Positions 9,223-17,406 of a DNA stretch of 60,465 nucleotides are shown in pieces. The position numbers and the translations under genes were made by a program. The notes under the pieces were generated by a model. The model saw only the letters and a list, made by a program, of their open reading frames with translations, did no database searches and was not told where the DNA came from. Origin of the DNA: JANRKH01 sp964351245 (GTDB lineage: Bacteria; Pseudomonadota; Alphaproteobacteria; Rickettsiales; Rickettsiaceae); the NCBI GenBank assembly GCA_964351245.1, contig CAYGNF010000003.1, positions 1 through 60,465 on the forward strand, read 5' to 3'. Position 1 is the stretch's first letter, and the number at the start of each line of letters is the position of its first letter.

Positions 9223-9364
9223 GTAAAAATTATCAGACATTGTTTCAAAATATATTATAATCATCTTTGTTGTATAGATGAGGAAATACTACACTCAACA
9301 AGTCTAACAAATTTGAAAATTTTGTGTATAAATATCCCATAGTAATAACTTATCAAAAAACCAA

Positions 9365-9880
9365 ATGGATAAAATTGACACATTTATAGAAGGATTGTTT
9401 TTAATCAAACTCAAAATACGCAAAGATCCAAGGGGTTTTTTTGTGGAGCGATATAATCAGAAAGATTTTGCAAAATTATCTCTTCCTACAGAATTCTCGC
9501 AAGATAATTTTTCACGATCTAAGAAAAATGTTATAAGAGGGCTACATGGACAAGCTTCACAGGCCAAACTCGTTGGCGTGACGAGCGGCACAATATATGA
9601 TGTAGCAGTAGATATGCGCAAAGAATCTAGTACCTACGGCCAGTATTTTGGCGTAGAACTTTCTGATGAAAATGGATTATTACTCTATATACCAGAAGGA
9701 TTTTTGCACGGATTTCAGGTTATCACAGAATCTGCTGATGTTTATTATAAAATTACCTCTGGTTATGATCCTGAGTCTGAATTGTCAGTGAACCCTTTTG
9801 ATAAATTTTTAAATGTGAGATGGCCTAATAGAGATCTTGCCATTATCTCAGAGAGAGATAGAATGGCGCCAGACTTGTAA
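9365..9880 (+). CDS. rmlC: dTDP-4-dehydrorhamnose 3,5-epimerase family protein
   Basis: 171 residues with the RmlC cupin pattern: DPRGFFVERYNQKDFA near the start, NVIRGLHGQ, AKLVGVTSGTIYDVAVDMR, then the active-site region YIPEGFLHGFQV, and a WPNRD element near the end. RmlC converts dTDP-4-dehydro-6-deoxyglucose to the rhamnose precursor. No rmlA, rmlB or rmlD is nearby, so the partners must lie elsewhere or the protein acts in another deoxysugar pathway. It lies 11 bases before the pgi-like gene, suggesting co-transcription and a sugar-nucleotide theme. Confidence 0.85.
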   Translation: MDKIDTFIEGLFLIKLKIRKDPRGFFVERYNQKDFAKLSLPTEFSQDNFSRSKKNVIRGLHGQASQAKLVGVTSGTIYDVAVDMRKESSTYGQYFGVELSDENGLLLYIPEGFLHGFQVITESADVYYKITSGYDPESELSVNPFDKFLNVRWPNRDLAIISERDRMAPDL

Positions 9881-9891
9881 TATATAAAAAA

Positions 9892-10905
9892 ATGATCCCA
9901 TTTTCAGTAATTTCGGACAATGTAGCAAAAACTATACTAGATATACTAATAGATGATAATGTTAAGTATGTCGCGGTAGTAGGTATGGGCGCTTCTAATG
10001 CAAATACAAGGGCTCTGGAGTCTTTTGCCTCTCTTGCGCGCCCAATAATATATCTAGATTGCTTAGAACAAGAAGCCCTAGATTCTTCTTTAGCTCTAAT
10101 GAATAATAAGAACTCTATATTTGTTGCTATTAGCAAATCTGGCAATACTGATGAAGTTATAAAGATACTAGAATATATAGTAAGTACAAAAATTCAGGAC
10201 CCTACTTGCTTTTGTATATCAGGTGATGCAGACTCTAAATTAGGGAGATGGGCTAAAAAATCTCACAATTTTCATTTTATTCAATATGAGCAAAGCCCTT
10301 CTGGTAGATTTTCTATATTTCAGAATGCAAGCTTACTTCCTATACATCTTGCCGGGGGAAATCTAGAGGCATTAATTACAAAAATTAAGCATAGCCTTGA
10401 TCTAGGCGCTGAAAATCTCATACAGTTTCTTAATGAAAATCTAAAGCTCAAAAGGAATATAATTGTAATTTCTATATATAATCAAAAGCTTATGGGGCTT
10501 GCTATATGGCTTAGGCAAATTATTTCAGAATCTCTTGGTAAAAATGGGTTTGGGATTACGCCGATAATTTCTTTAGCATCTGTATGCGAGCATAGTCAAA
10601 TGCAATTATATCAAGATGGTCCTGACGATAAAATCTACTATATACTTCCTTTTGTAGAATCAGGTAACTCATCTCCACTTAATAAGGCGCATAAATTACA
10701 TGCAGAATATTTTTTGCAATCTATAAAGAACGCAGAAAGACCTATCTTTATTGAACAAACCCTTGGTATAGACATAATATCCAAATGGATGAAAGCTATT
10801 TATTCAATTGCATCCGCCAATAACATAAATCCTTATAATCAAGATTCCGTAGATACGATGAAAAAATTATATTACACCAAGTATCATACTAAAGACGATG
10901 AATAA
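9892..10905 (+). CDS. short divergent phosphoglucose isomerase family protein
   Basis: 337 residues with the PGI sugar-isomerase fold: VVGMGASNANTRALES, the phosphate loop AISKSGNTDEVIKIL, the first PGI signature region SPSGRFSIFQNASLLP, and the second as NPYNQDSVDTMKK. Standard PGI is 445-550 residues, so about a quarter is missing, mostly before the first SIS domain. The usual active-site block between the SIS domains is partly kept (SLGKNGFGITPII, VCEHSQMQLYQDGP). It probably interconverts glucose-6-phosphate and fructose-6-phosphate, or a related aldose/ketose phosphate. It could have changed substrate. No frameshift is evident. Confidence 0.75.
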   Translation: MIPFSVISDNVAKTILDILIDDNVKYVAVVGMGASNANTRALESFASLARPIIYLDCLEQEALDSSLALMNNKNSIFVAISKSGNTDEVIKILEYIVSTKIQDPTCFCISGDADSKLGRWAKKSHNFHFIQYEQSPSGRFSIFQNASLLPIHLAGGNLEALITKIKHSLDLGAENLIQFLNENLKLKRNIIVISIYNQKLMGLAIWLRQIISESLGKNGFGITPIISLASVCEHSQMQLYQDGPDDKIYYILPFVESGNSSPLNKAHKLHAEYFLQSIKNAERPIFIEQTLGIDIISKWMKAIYSIASANNINPYNQDSVDTMKKLYYTKYHTKDDE

Positions 10906-10931
10906 TGTGATTTTGTGCCTCTAAATCATTG

Positions 10932-10998
10932 AAACAAATTTGGCGGAATCTTGTGCGTGGAATTAATACACGCTATAGACCCCGCCTAAAATTTATTT
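10932..10998. terminator. nested hairpin between convergent pgi and omp genes
   Basis: Three stacked inverted repeats. The outer AT-rich stem runs 10932-10941 with 10989-10998. The middle stem is GGCGG (10942-10946) with CCGCC (10982-10986), and the inner one GCGTG (10955-10959) with CACGC (10969-10973). It lies between two genes that converge, so a two-way terminator is the simplest reading. There is no clean T-run, and a small structured RNA cannot be excluded. A 68-codon open frame across this region (10929-11135) is not considered a gene. Confidence 0.4.
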
Positions 10999-11123
10999 GT
11001 GCCACTAATCTGACTACTGATATTACAAAAGTGATAAAACTCTCGCAGCAGTTACTTTTTGAAAGAATCGTACATGAGATATACTTCATTCTCTCCGTGA
11101 TCAGATATTCTCAAGCTACTCTT

Positions 11124-11930
11124 TTATATTGGTAGATCGTAAGTGAATCCTATGCTGATTTCTCCAACTCCAAATGTTTGTTTTATTGTTTTCATATCAT
11201 AAACTATATCATTTGCTGTAGGTTGTGTGCCATTCATCATTTTCTGCATGAAAGCTGCCTTTGTTTTGTCTTCGTTGAATGCGTAAGCCTTCATCTTTGC
11301 ATTTTTTGCTATATGTAGATTAGCCCCAACATTTACCGCAAACTCGTTGGTAATTTTTTTGCTCACACCAAGGCCGAGCTCCATTGCAAGACAATTTGAT
11401 GTATGGTTTGCAGTGCGGAGTTTGTGACCTCCGGTTACAGGAAGTAATCCCTGAGGAAGTGGTATCTGAGGAAGTGGTATATTGGCTTGCTTAAGCTTAA
11501 TTTGCTCTAATCCAAGGCCGAGCTTTACAAAAGGCTGGAATCCGGAATAATCATTCAAATTATATACAAAATGTAACATAAATGCATTTGCAGAAGCTCT
11601 GGATGCTACTTTATCTCCGCCATATTTAGGATCGAGTTGTATTTTCACAGGATATCGTGATTTTTGCTCAAAGGATAGTTCCATACTAATATCTGGAGTT
11701 ATTCTATAGCCTACCATTGCTCCATAAAACGGGCTAGGACTTTTCATCACAAATGTAGTGCCTGTTTCTTTATCTTTGAAGCTATTGCTCAAAGTTTTGG
11801 AGGCTCCTCCAAATCCGCCTATATAGAATCTATGAAAATCACCTTCATTTGATAATTTGTCTGATGCAAAAACACTAGAACAGAATAAAATAAATGGTGC
11901 TATGAGTATATGAATTAAAGATTTTGACAT
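11124..11930 (-). CDS. outer-membrane beta-barrel surface protein
   Basis: 268 residues with a signal peptide (about residues 1-22, ending SSVFA). Alternating polar/apolar strands rich in Gly and aromatic residues follow (FYIGGFGGASK, FYGAMVGYRI, FMLHFVYNLND, FQPFVKLGLGLEQI, SIGFTYDLPI). This resembles the 8-stranded surface barrels of Rickettsiales (OmpW/Msp4/P44-like). The last strand ends in an apolar residue, as required for barrel insertion. An exact 15-base tandem duplication encodes a repeated IPLPQ in a likely surface loop (residues about 150-160). I do not recognise a specific named family. A promoter candidate lies upstream (12012-11984). Confidence 0.7.
   Translation of the reverse strand: MSKSLIHILIAPFILFCSSVFASDKLSNEGDFHRFYIGGFGGASKTLSNSFKDKETGTTFVMKSPSPFYGAMVGYRITPDISMELSFEQKSRYPVKIQLDPKYGGDKVASRASANAFMLHFVYNLNDYSGFQPFVKLGLGLEQIKLKQANIPLPQIPLPQGLLPVTGGHKLRTANHTSNCLAMELGLGVSKKITNEFAVNVGANLHIAKNAKMKAYAFNEDKTKAAFMQKMMNGTQPTANDIVYDMKTIKQTFGVGEISIGFTYDLPI
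11451..11480. repeat. 15-bp tandem repeat, two exact copies
   Basis: The unit CTGAGGAAGTGGTAT occurs twice in a row inside the outer-membrane protein gene and keeps the frame. A third, partial copy (AGGAAGTAATCC) lies just before it at 11439-11450. The repeat changes the length of a Pro-rich loop, giving IPLPQ twice in the protein. Confidence 0.9.
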
Positions 11931-11983
11931 ATAAATATTTACCTTACTATTATTTATTAAAATTTTTTTTAAGACGAAAGCGC

Positions 11984-12012
11984 AATTTAAAATAAATTAT
12001 ACATTCTGTCAA
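11984..12012 (-). promoter_or_regulatory. sigma-70-type promoter candidate for the outer-membrane protein gene
   Basis: On the minus strand a perfect TTGACA (12012-12007) is followed after 17 bases by TAAATT (11989-11984), which matches the -10 consensus at 4 of 6 positions. The gene starts 53 bases downstream. A TATAAT (12001-11996) lies too close to this -35 to pair with it but could act with a weaker -35. Confidence 0.4.
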
Positions 12013-12075
12013 GATAGAAAGCTCGTAGCAAAATAGGTTAGTTGTTTCACCATACTAAAAATTGATAATAAAATT

Positions 12076-12690
12076 CTAACCTATCATTTTATATTGATGT
12101 CTAATAGATCTTAATCTTTCAGCTTTTAATATAGCTATCATATTTTCAACTGCTTGATCTATATCATCATTTATCACAATATAGTCATAGTTTTTAGCCT
12201 GCGCGATTTCCCTTGAGGCATTCTCAAGTCTTTGAGTGATTTCTTCTTCCGAATCTCTTTGACGATTTCTTAATCTTTCCTCTAATATCTCCATAGATTT
12301 TGGCATAACAAAAACACTAAAGCTTTCTACTGGTATCTTAGATTGTATGAGATTTGCTCCCTTAGTTTCTATATCAAGAACAGTATCCTTGTTTAGCTTA
12401 ATATTTGCTTCAATAGTTTGTATAGGAGTGCCGTAGTAATTATCATATATTTGTGTATATTCCATCATTTGATTTTCTTGTATCAATCGCTCGAATTCTT
12501 CCCGTGATACGAAGTGATAGTTTTGTCCATCTATTTCTTGAGATTTTTTTGATCTAGTAGTATATGAAATTGAGATAGATATACTCGGATCATTTTCAAC
12601 TATTTTTTGGCATAATGTAGATTTTCCTGATCCTGATGGGCCTGAAATAATCATTACGCATCTTGTAGTATTAAAATTTGAATTAGACAT
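12076..12690 (-). CDS. gmk: guanylate kinase
   Basis: 204 residues. The P-loop GPSGSGKST lies at about residues 17-25, followed by the GMP-binding segment SISYTTRSKK and GQNYHFVSREEFERL. Then come YYGTP, DTVLDIETKGANLIQ and the lid segment with paired Arg (RLRNRQRDSEEEITQRL). It converts GMP and ATP to GDP and ADP. The start has no strong ribosome site, but the N-terminus is close to the family length. The 9 bases at its stop codon form an inverted repeat with 12035-12043 further downstream. Confidence 0.96.
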   Translation of the reverse strand: MSNSNFNTTRCVMIISGPSGSGKSTLCQKIVENDPSISISISYTTRSKKSQEIDGQNYHFVSREEFERLIQENQMMEYTQIYDNYYGTPIQTIEANIKLNKDTVLDIETKGANLIQSKIPVESFSVFVMPKSMEILEERLRNRQRDSEEEITQRLENASREIAQAKNYDYIVINDDIDQAVENMIAILKAERLRSIRHQYKMIG

Positions 12691-12738
12691 TTATCAATAT
12701 TCTTGTTATTATGCTTTGTAAAATTTTAGCTTGGTAAT

Positions 12739-13773
12739 ATGCTTAGCAATATACTTAATAACGCAAAAGAAAGAATAGGTCTAGCCACTTCTTTGGCCGA
12801 ACTGGAAAATGTTAGAGTAGAATATTCTGGCAAAAAAGGTGTGATTGCAGAGCAAATGAAACTCCTATCTCAGATGCTACCGGAGGAGAGAAAATCATTT
12901 GGTGAGGCGGTAAACGATTTAAAGCAACAGTTTGAAGCAGCGCTTTTCACTAAAAAACAATCTCTAGAAAATTCAGCAATGAACGAAAGATTAGAGAAAG
13001 AAAAAATAGATATATCTTTACCTGCTACCCCTCATCGCACTGGATCAATTCACCCCATAATGCAAGCAGAAGCTGAGCTAATAGAGATTTGCGCATATTT
13101 GGGCTTTGAGGTAAAAAAGGGCCCTAGTATAGAAACAGAATGGTATAATTTTTCTGCATTGAATATAGATGCAAATCATCCTGCAAGACAATCTCATGAC
13201 ACTTTCTATATTGGGCCAAAAGAAAATCGCATGGTACTTAGAACTCATACTTCTCCTGTACAAATTAGAACATTAGAGTCAACTCCAGTCCCTATAAAAT
13301 TTATTGCTCCAGGAAGAACGTATCGCTCTGATTTTGATCAAACTCACACACCTATGTTTCATCAAATCGAATTACTAGCTATTGATGAACATTTAACTAT
13401 AAGAGATTTGAAGGCAATGATATTCAGCTTAATCTCAGCTTTTTTTGAGTCTCAAAATCCTGAAATCAGGTTTAGACCGAGTTTTTTCCCCTTCACTACA
13501 CCATCAGCAGAAGTAGATATAAAATTTCCAGGTGGTAAGTGGCTAGAAGTTCTTGGGTGCGGTATGGTGCATCCTCAAGTTTTAAAAAACTGCCATATAG
13601 ATACATCCAAATATCAAGCATATGCAGCGGGTCTTGGGATAGAGAGAATGGCAATGCTAAAATATGGAATAGATGATTTAAGGCAATTTTTTGATGGCGA
13701 TTATAGATGGCTAAAGCATTATAGCTTTTCTTGTTTTGATCTACCTTCAGTAATAAGGGGGCTTTCAAGATGA
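12739..13773 (+). CDS. pheS: phenylalanyl-tRNA synthetase alpha subunit
   Basis: 344 residues. An N-terminal coiled-coil tRNA-binding arm (about 1-90) is followed by a class II catalytic core: TGSIHPIMQAE, LRTHTSPVQIRTL, motif 2 RTYRSDFDQTHTPMFHQIE, and motif 3 GLGIERMAMLKYGIDDLR. It charges tRNA-Phe with phenylalanine as an alpha2-beta2 enzyme with PheT. The stop overlaps the pheT start as ATGA, so the subunits are translationally coupled. Confidence 0.97.
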   Translation: MLSNILNNAKERIGLATSLAELENVRVEYSGKKGVIAEQMKLLSQMLPEERKSFGEAVNDLKQQFEAALFTKKQSLENSAMNERLEKEKIDISLPATPHRTGSIHPIMQAEAELIEICAYLGFEVKKGPSIETEWYNFSALNIDANHPARQSHDTFYIGPKENRMVLRTHTSPVQIRTLESTPVPIKFIAPGRTYRSDFDQTHTPMFHQIELLAIDEHLTIRDLKAMIFSLISAFFESQNPEIRFRPSFFPFTTPSAEVDIKFPGGKWLEVLGCGMVHPQVLKNCHIDTSKYQAYAAGLGIERMAMLKYGIDDLRQFFDGDYRWLKHYSFSCFDLPSVIRGLSR

Positions 13774-16145
13774 AATTTACATATAAATGGCTACTGAGTT
13801 TTTTAGAAACAAATCTATCTCCAGATGAAATAGGGGAAAATTTGGTTCAACTAGGTATTGAAGTCGAATCTATCTTTAATCCATCTTTGTTATTGAATGA
13901 TTTTTCAGTCGCATTAATTGAGGAAGTATCTCAGCACCCAAATGCAGATAGATTAAAAATATGCAGCGTTAGAACTGGCAAAGACCTGAGGCAAATTGTA
14001 TGCGGAGCCCCTAATGCAAGAGCAGGCATCAAAGTTGTGCTTGCCGAAATTGGAGCAGTGATACCTAATGGGAATTTTGAAATCAAGCCTTCAAAAATCA
14101 GGGGTATCCAAAGTGAGGGAATGCTATGTTCATACGATGAGCTGAATATTGATGGAGATTCCAAAGGCATTATTGAACTCGTAGAAGATGCAAGTATTGG
14201 AGATAAGGTTGCAAGATATTTAGGTCTGGACGATGTAACATTTGAAGTTGCCGTTACTCCAAATCGAGGCGACTGGCTTAGTGTATACGGCATCGCAAGA
14301 GATATGGCTGCAAAAGGCCTCGGTAGGCTAAAGAAAATACAGGAACTTGAGATTAATTCTAGCTTTAAGTCTAGGATTAGCCCTAGAATTGAATCAAAGG
14401 CATGTAAGTTTCTGGCTTTGATTGAGATTAAGGATTTACATAATGCACAAAGCCCGGACTGGCTACAAAAGCTATTAAAAAATATAGGTATGAATCCAGT
14501 ATCGGCGATAATAGATATTACAAATTATTTTGCAGTATCTTTTGCAAGACCTTTGCATGCTTATGACGTACAAAAAATTCATGGCAATCTCATTGCAAGA
14601 AATGCAAACTCATCTGAGAAATTTATAGATCTAGCGCAAAGGGCCCTTAATCTTCATCCAGAAGATTTAATCATTGGGGACGAAAGCGGGCCACAAGCTC
14701 TTGCTGGCATTATAGGAGGAGAGTATACAAAGTGTTCTACTGAGACTTGCTCTATCATTCTTGAGTCCGCCTGTTTTGATAAAATATCGATTACCAATAG
14801 CGGGAGAAGACACAATATCATTACTGATGCAAGGAAGAGATTTGAGCGTGGTATAGATGATTTTGAATCCATTAATATGCTAAAAAATGCTGCAATTATG
14901 ATTCAGGAAATCTGCGGTGGTAGTATTAGTGATATTTCAGTAGATGGATCTTTGATTGATGAGAGATTGATAGAATTTGATCCTAGCATTATTGCAAAAA
15001 GAATAGGAATAGTTATTGAGCCTACTAATATTATAGAAATTCTAGGCAATCTAGGCTTTGAGGTCAAAGACTATATAGGACAAAAAATACTCTTCAAAAT
15101 CCCTACATGGAGACATGATATTAACTGTCCAGAAATTTTAGCCGAGGAAGTTGCTCGAATTTTTGGATATGAAAATATTACATCAAATCCTTTATTTGGT
15201 GAAATTGCTCTCAAAAGCACTATAGCGCCTCCACAAAAACAGATTTATGAGCTCAGGCATGCTGTAGCTTCACTCGGATATGATGAAGTTGTTACCTGGT
15301 CCTTTATGAATAGTAAGAAAGCTCAATATTTTTGTGAGATGTCTGAGAATCTATATATTCATAATCCGATAAGTCAGGATCTTGATTATATGAGATTCAG
15401 TATTACGCCAAATTTACTAGAGATAATATCAAAAAACCATGCAAGATCACTTCAAGATGTTGCCTTTTTTGAGACTGGGCCTGTATTCCTTGGATTAAAT
15501 CCAGAAGATGAAATTGAGATGATCTCAGGGGCGATTTCAGGAGCAAAAACAAAGCACACTCACCTCTCTGCTAAAAAAGAGATTAGTTTTTTTGATATCA
15601 AATCTGACGTAGATCGAATAATCAGCGAACTCGGATATCAATCCTCAATATTGCACATAATCAACGAAAGTCCGAAGTATTACCATCCAGGTAGATCTGC
15701 TACTTATAAACTCGGTAAAAAGACTATAGCGTATTTCGGTCAGCTTCATCCAAAAATATCGACTCTATACGGCATTGAGACTGACGTATATGCTTTTGAA
15801 ATACTTGTTCAAAATATTGTTCATACAAAATCTCGAATGGGTAGAAGACGCAAAGCCACATTTTCTCCATACCAAATGATCTCAAGAGATTATGCGATGA
15901 TTTTTGATAAAGAGCTTGCAGTAGGCAATGTGATTAATGCTCTAAAAGATTCAGATGAATTAATTAAAAATATAGAAATTTTTGATGTTTATGAATGCTC
16001 AAAAATTGGCGATGATAAAAAATCAATTGCTTTTAGAGTGTTTATTCAGTCTGATAATAGAACTCTAAGTGATTCCGATATTAATGGTGTTAATAACAAG
16101 ATCCTAGGAATCTTTGAAAAAGCCGGCGGTGTAATAAGAGACTAA
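13770..16145 (+). CDS. pheT: phenylalanyl-tRNA synthetase beta subunit
   Basis: 791 residues, full length. Domains in order: a short N-terminal domain; an EMAP/OB tRNA-binding fold (about 40-150, with HPNADRLKICSV, QIVCGAPNAR and GIQSEGMLCSYDEL); the B3/B4 editing domain (VTPNRGDWLSVYGIARD, then DITNYFAVSFARPLHAYD); B5 (about 395-470, with PTWRHDI); a core-like domain; and a C-terminal anticodon-binding FDX-ACB domain (SRDYAMIFDKELAVGNVI). It pairs with PheS. It starts within the pheS stop codon. Confidence 0.97.
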   Translation: MKFTYKWLLSFLETNLSPDEIGENLVQLGIEVESIFNPSLLLNDFSVALIEEVSQHPNADRLKICSVRTGKDLRQIVCGAPNARAGIKVVLAEIGAVIPNGNFEIKPSKIRGIQSEGMLCSYDELNIDGDSKGIIELVEDASIGDKVARYLGLDDVTFEVAVTPNRGDWLSVYGIARDMAAKGLGRLKKIQELEINSSFKSRISPRIESKACKFLALIEIKDLHNAQSPDWLQKLLKNIGMNPVSAIIDITNYFAVSFARPLHAYDVQKIHGNLIARNANSSEKFIDLAQRALNLHPEDLIIGDESGPQALAGIIGGEYTKCSTETCSIILESACFDKISITNSGRRHNIITDARKRFERGIDDFESINMLKNAAIMIQEICGGSISDISVDGSLIDERLIEFDPSIIAKRIGIVIEPTNIIEILGNLGFEVKDYIGQKILFKIPTWRHDINCPEILAEEVARIFGYENITSNPLFGEIALKSTIAPPQKQIYELRHAVASLGYDEVVTWSFMNSKKAQYFCEMSENLYIHNPISQDLDYMRFSITPNLLEIISKNHARSLQDVAFFETGPVFLGLNPEDEIEMISGAISGAKTKHTHLSAKKEISFFDIKSDVDRIISELGYQSSILHIINESPKYYHPGRSATYKLGKKTIAYFGQLHPKISTLYGIETDVYAFEILVQNIVHTKSRMGRRRKATFSPYQMISRDYAMIFDKELAVGNVINALKDSDELIKNIEIFDVYECSKIGDDKKSIAFRVFIQSDNRTLSDSDINGVNNKILGIFEKAGGVIRD

Positions 16146-16164
16146 ATATGCACAATGATTTCTA

Positions 16165-16250
16165 AGATCTAATCATGATAAAGCCCTATTATGGGAGTCA
16201 ATTTGAATTTAGCACTAGGCCCAAGGGGCGAAAATAGGAGCAACACACAA
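16165..16250. other. possible structured element downstream of pheT
   Basis: The 284 bases from 16146 to 16429 hold no gene. In the first half, CCTATT (from 16183) can pair with AATAGG (to 16238), and a GC-rich hairpin GCCCAAGGGGC lies between them. A GTCAATTT word appears twice nearby (16197 and 16259). It could be the pheT terminator or a small RNA; there is no clear T-run. Confidence 0.25.
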
Positions 16251-16368
16251 AACCCAAAGTCAATTTCTGTGCATCATATATTTTTGCTATAAATACTAAA
16301 TAACAATGTTAATGCATCAATTTATTATGTGATTAGGAAGTTTTATCGTAAAAACAACCCTTAGGGAC

Positions 16369-16397
16369 TTGAAAAATGCGATCATAATAGTTATAAT
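16369..16397 (+). promoter_or_regulatory. sigma-70-type promoter for the Bax-inhibitor-1 gene
   Basis: TTGAAA at 16369-16374 is followed after exactly 17 bases by a perfect TATAAT at 16392-16397. The expected start point, near 16404, leaves about 25 bases of leader before the ATG at 16430. Confidence 0.6.
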
Positions 16398-16429
16398 GTT
16401 ATGTAAGTAATTATAAAGTAGGTTTTTAG

Positions 16430-17173
16430 ATGTCTAATACTAATATGTTTAGCCAGACTTTTGCTGGCTCAGGTCAAAAATTAGATTCTGGTCTAAGAAA
16501 TTTTATGCTCTCTGTGTATAACTTAATGTGCGCAGGTCTCGTTGTAACCGCTATTGCATCTTACGCATGCTTGAATGTTCCTGCAGTTACATCGGTATTT
16601 TTTAACGTTGCACCCAATGGAATGCTTTACGGAGTATCCCCCCTTGGATACATGGCATTTATTGGGCCTATCCTTTTTTCAATGACTCTTTCCTTTGGTA
16701 TACAGAGTATGAGCGCTGCATCTGCTCGTATGGTGTTTTTTGCCTTGACTGCAACTCAGGGAGTAGGGCTCTCTGCAATATTATTTGCATATACTGATGC
16801 ATCTATTGCCAAGGCATTTCTTGCTTCTGCGTCTTGTTTTGGAATTATGAGTATATATGGACATACTACCAAGCATGATATTACATCTTGGGGTGGATTC
16901 TTGATGGTAGGATTAATAGGAATAATGATTTCTAGTATTATTAATATTTTCTTAGGTAGTGCTGCGGTAGATTTTGCTCTCTCTGCTCTTGCTATATTAG
17001 TTTTCATGGGTCTGACTGCTTACGATACTTTCACTCTTAAGCAGTTATATTTTAGGTCTGGAGGCGGTGCTTATGGTCAAAAAATAGCAATTATTGGCGC
17101 ATTGCAACTTTATCTAAATTTCATTAATCTGTTCGTTTACTTATTAAAATTTTTTGGAAGACGCAAGGACTAG
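16430..17173 (+). CDS. Bax inhibitor-1/YccA family membrane protein
   Basis: 247 residues with seven likely membrane helices after a short polar N-terminus (SGQKLDSGLRNFMLSVYNLM). The family signature follows: LGYMAFIGPILFSMTLSFGI, ATQGVGLSAILFAYT, and the C-terminal TAYDTFTLKQLYF with FGRRKD as a basic tail. BI-1 proteins are pH-sensitive calcium leak channels in the structures known; the bacterial role is unclear. The family is near-universal in Rickettsiales. It has its own promoter and is followed by a strong hairpin, so it looks monocistronic. Confidence 0.88.
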   Translation: MSNTNMFSQTFAGSGQKLDSGLRNFMLSVYNLMCAGLVVTAIASYACLNVPAVTSVFFNVAPNGMLYGVSPLGYMAFIGPILFSMTLSFGIQSMSAASARMVFFALTATQGVGLSAILFAYTDASIAKAFLASASCFGIMSIYGHTTKHDITSWGGFLMVGLIGIMISSIINIFLGSAAVDFALSALAILVFMGLTAYDTFTLKQLYFRSGGGAYGQKIAIIGALQLYLNFINLFVYLLKFFGRRKD

Positions 17174-17245
17174 AGGTAGTTTTGCAATGTTGATTTGAGT
17201 AGTAGTTGTATATCGTTGATTTTTGCTGCTAGTATTATAAACTCC

Positions 17246-17305
17246 GGGCGATGATAAATGCTTATCTCTTCACAGAGATTCCTGATTTACTTCGCCCATA
17301 TTTTT
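17246..17305. terminator. three-part hairpin between convergent BI-1 and phaC genes
   Basis: GGGCGA (17246-17251) pairs with TCGCCC (17292-17297). TAAAT pairs with ATTTA inside it, and ATCTC-TTCACA-GAGAT forms the tip. On the plus strand it is followed by ATATTTTTCTT, so it can act as an intrinsic terminator for the BI-1 gene; the stem would also lie at the end of phaC transcripts. Confidence 0.6.
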
Positions 17306-17406
17306 CTTGCCCTCTTACTGCTTTTTTACCGAGACTCTCTTAAGTATCTAGTATACAAACAAGCGGACACATCATTCCAAGTCCCATTACTAAATAGCCA
17401 ATAGCA

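Noticed and set aside
10929..11135. 68-codon frame downstream of pgi
   Set aside because: It crosses the nested hairpin and the end of the outer-membrane protein gene, has no ribosome site and no recognisable sequence.
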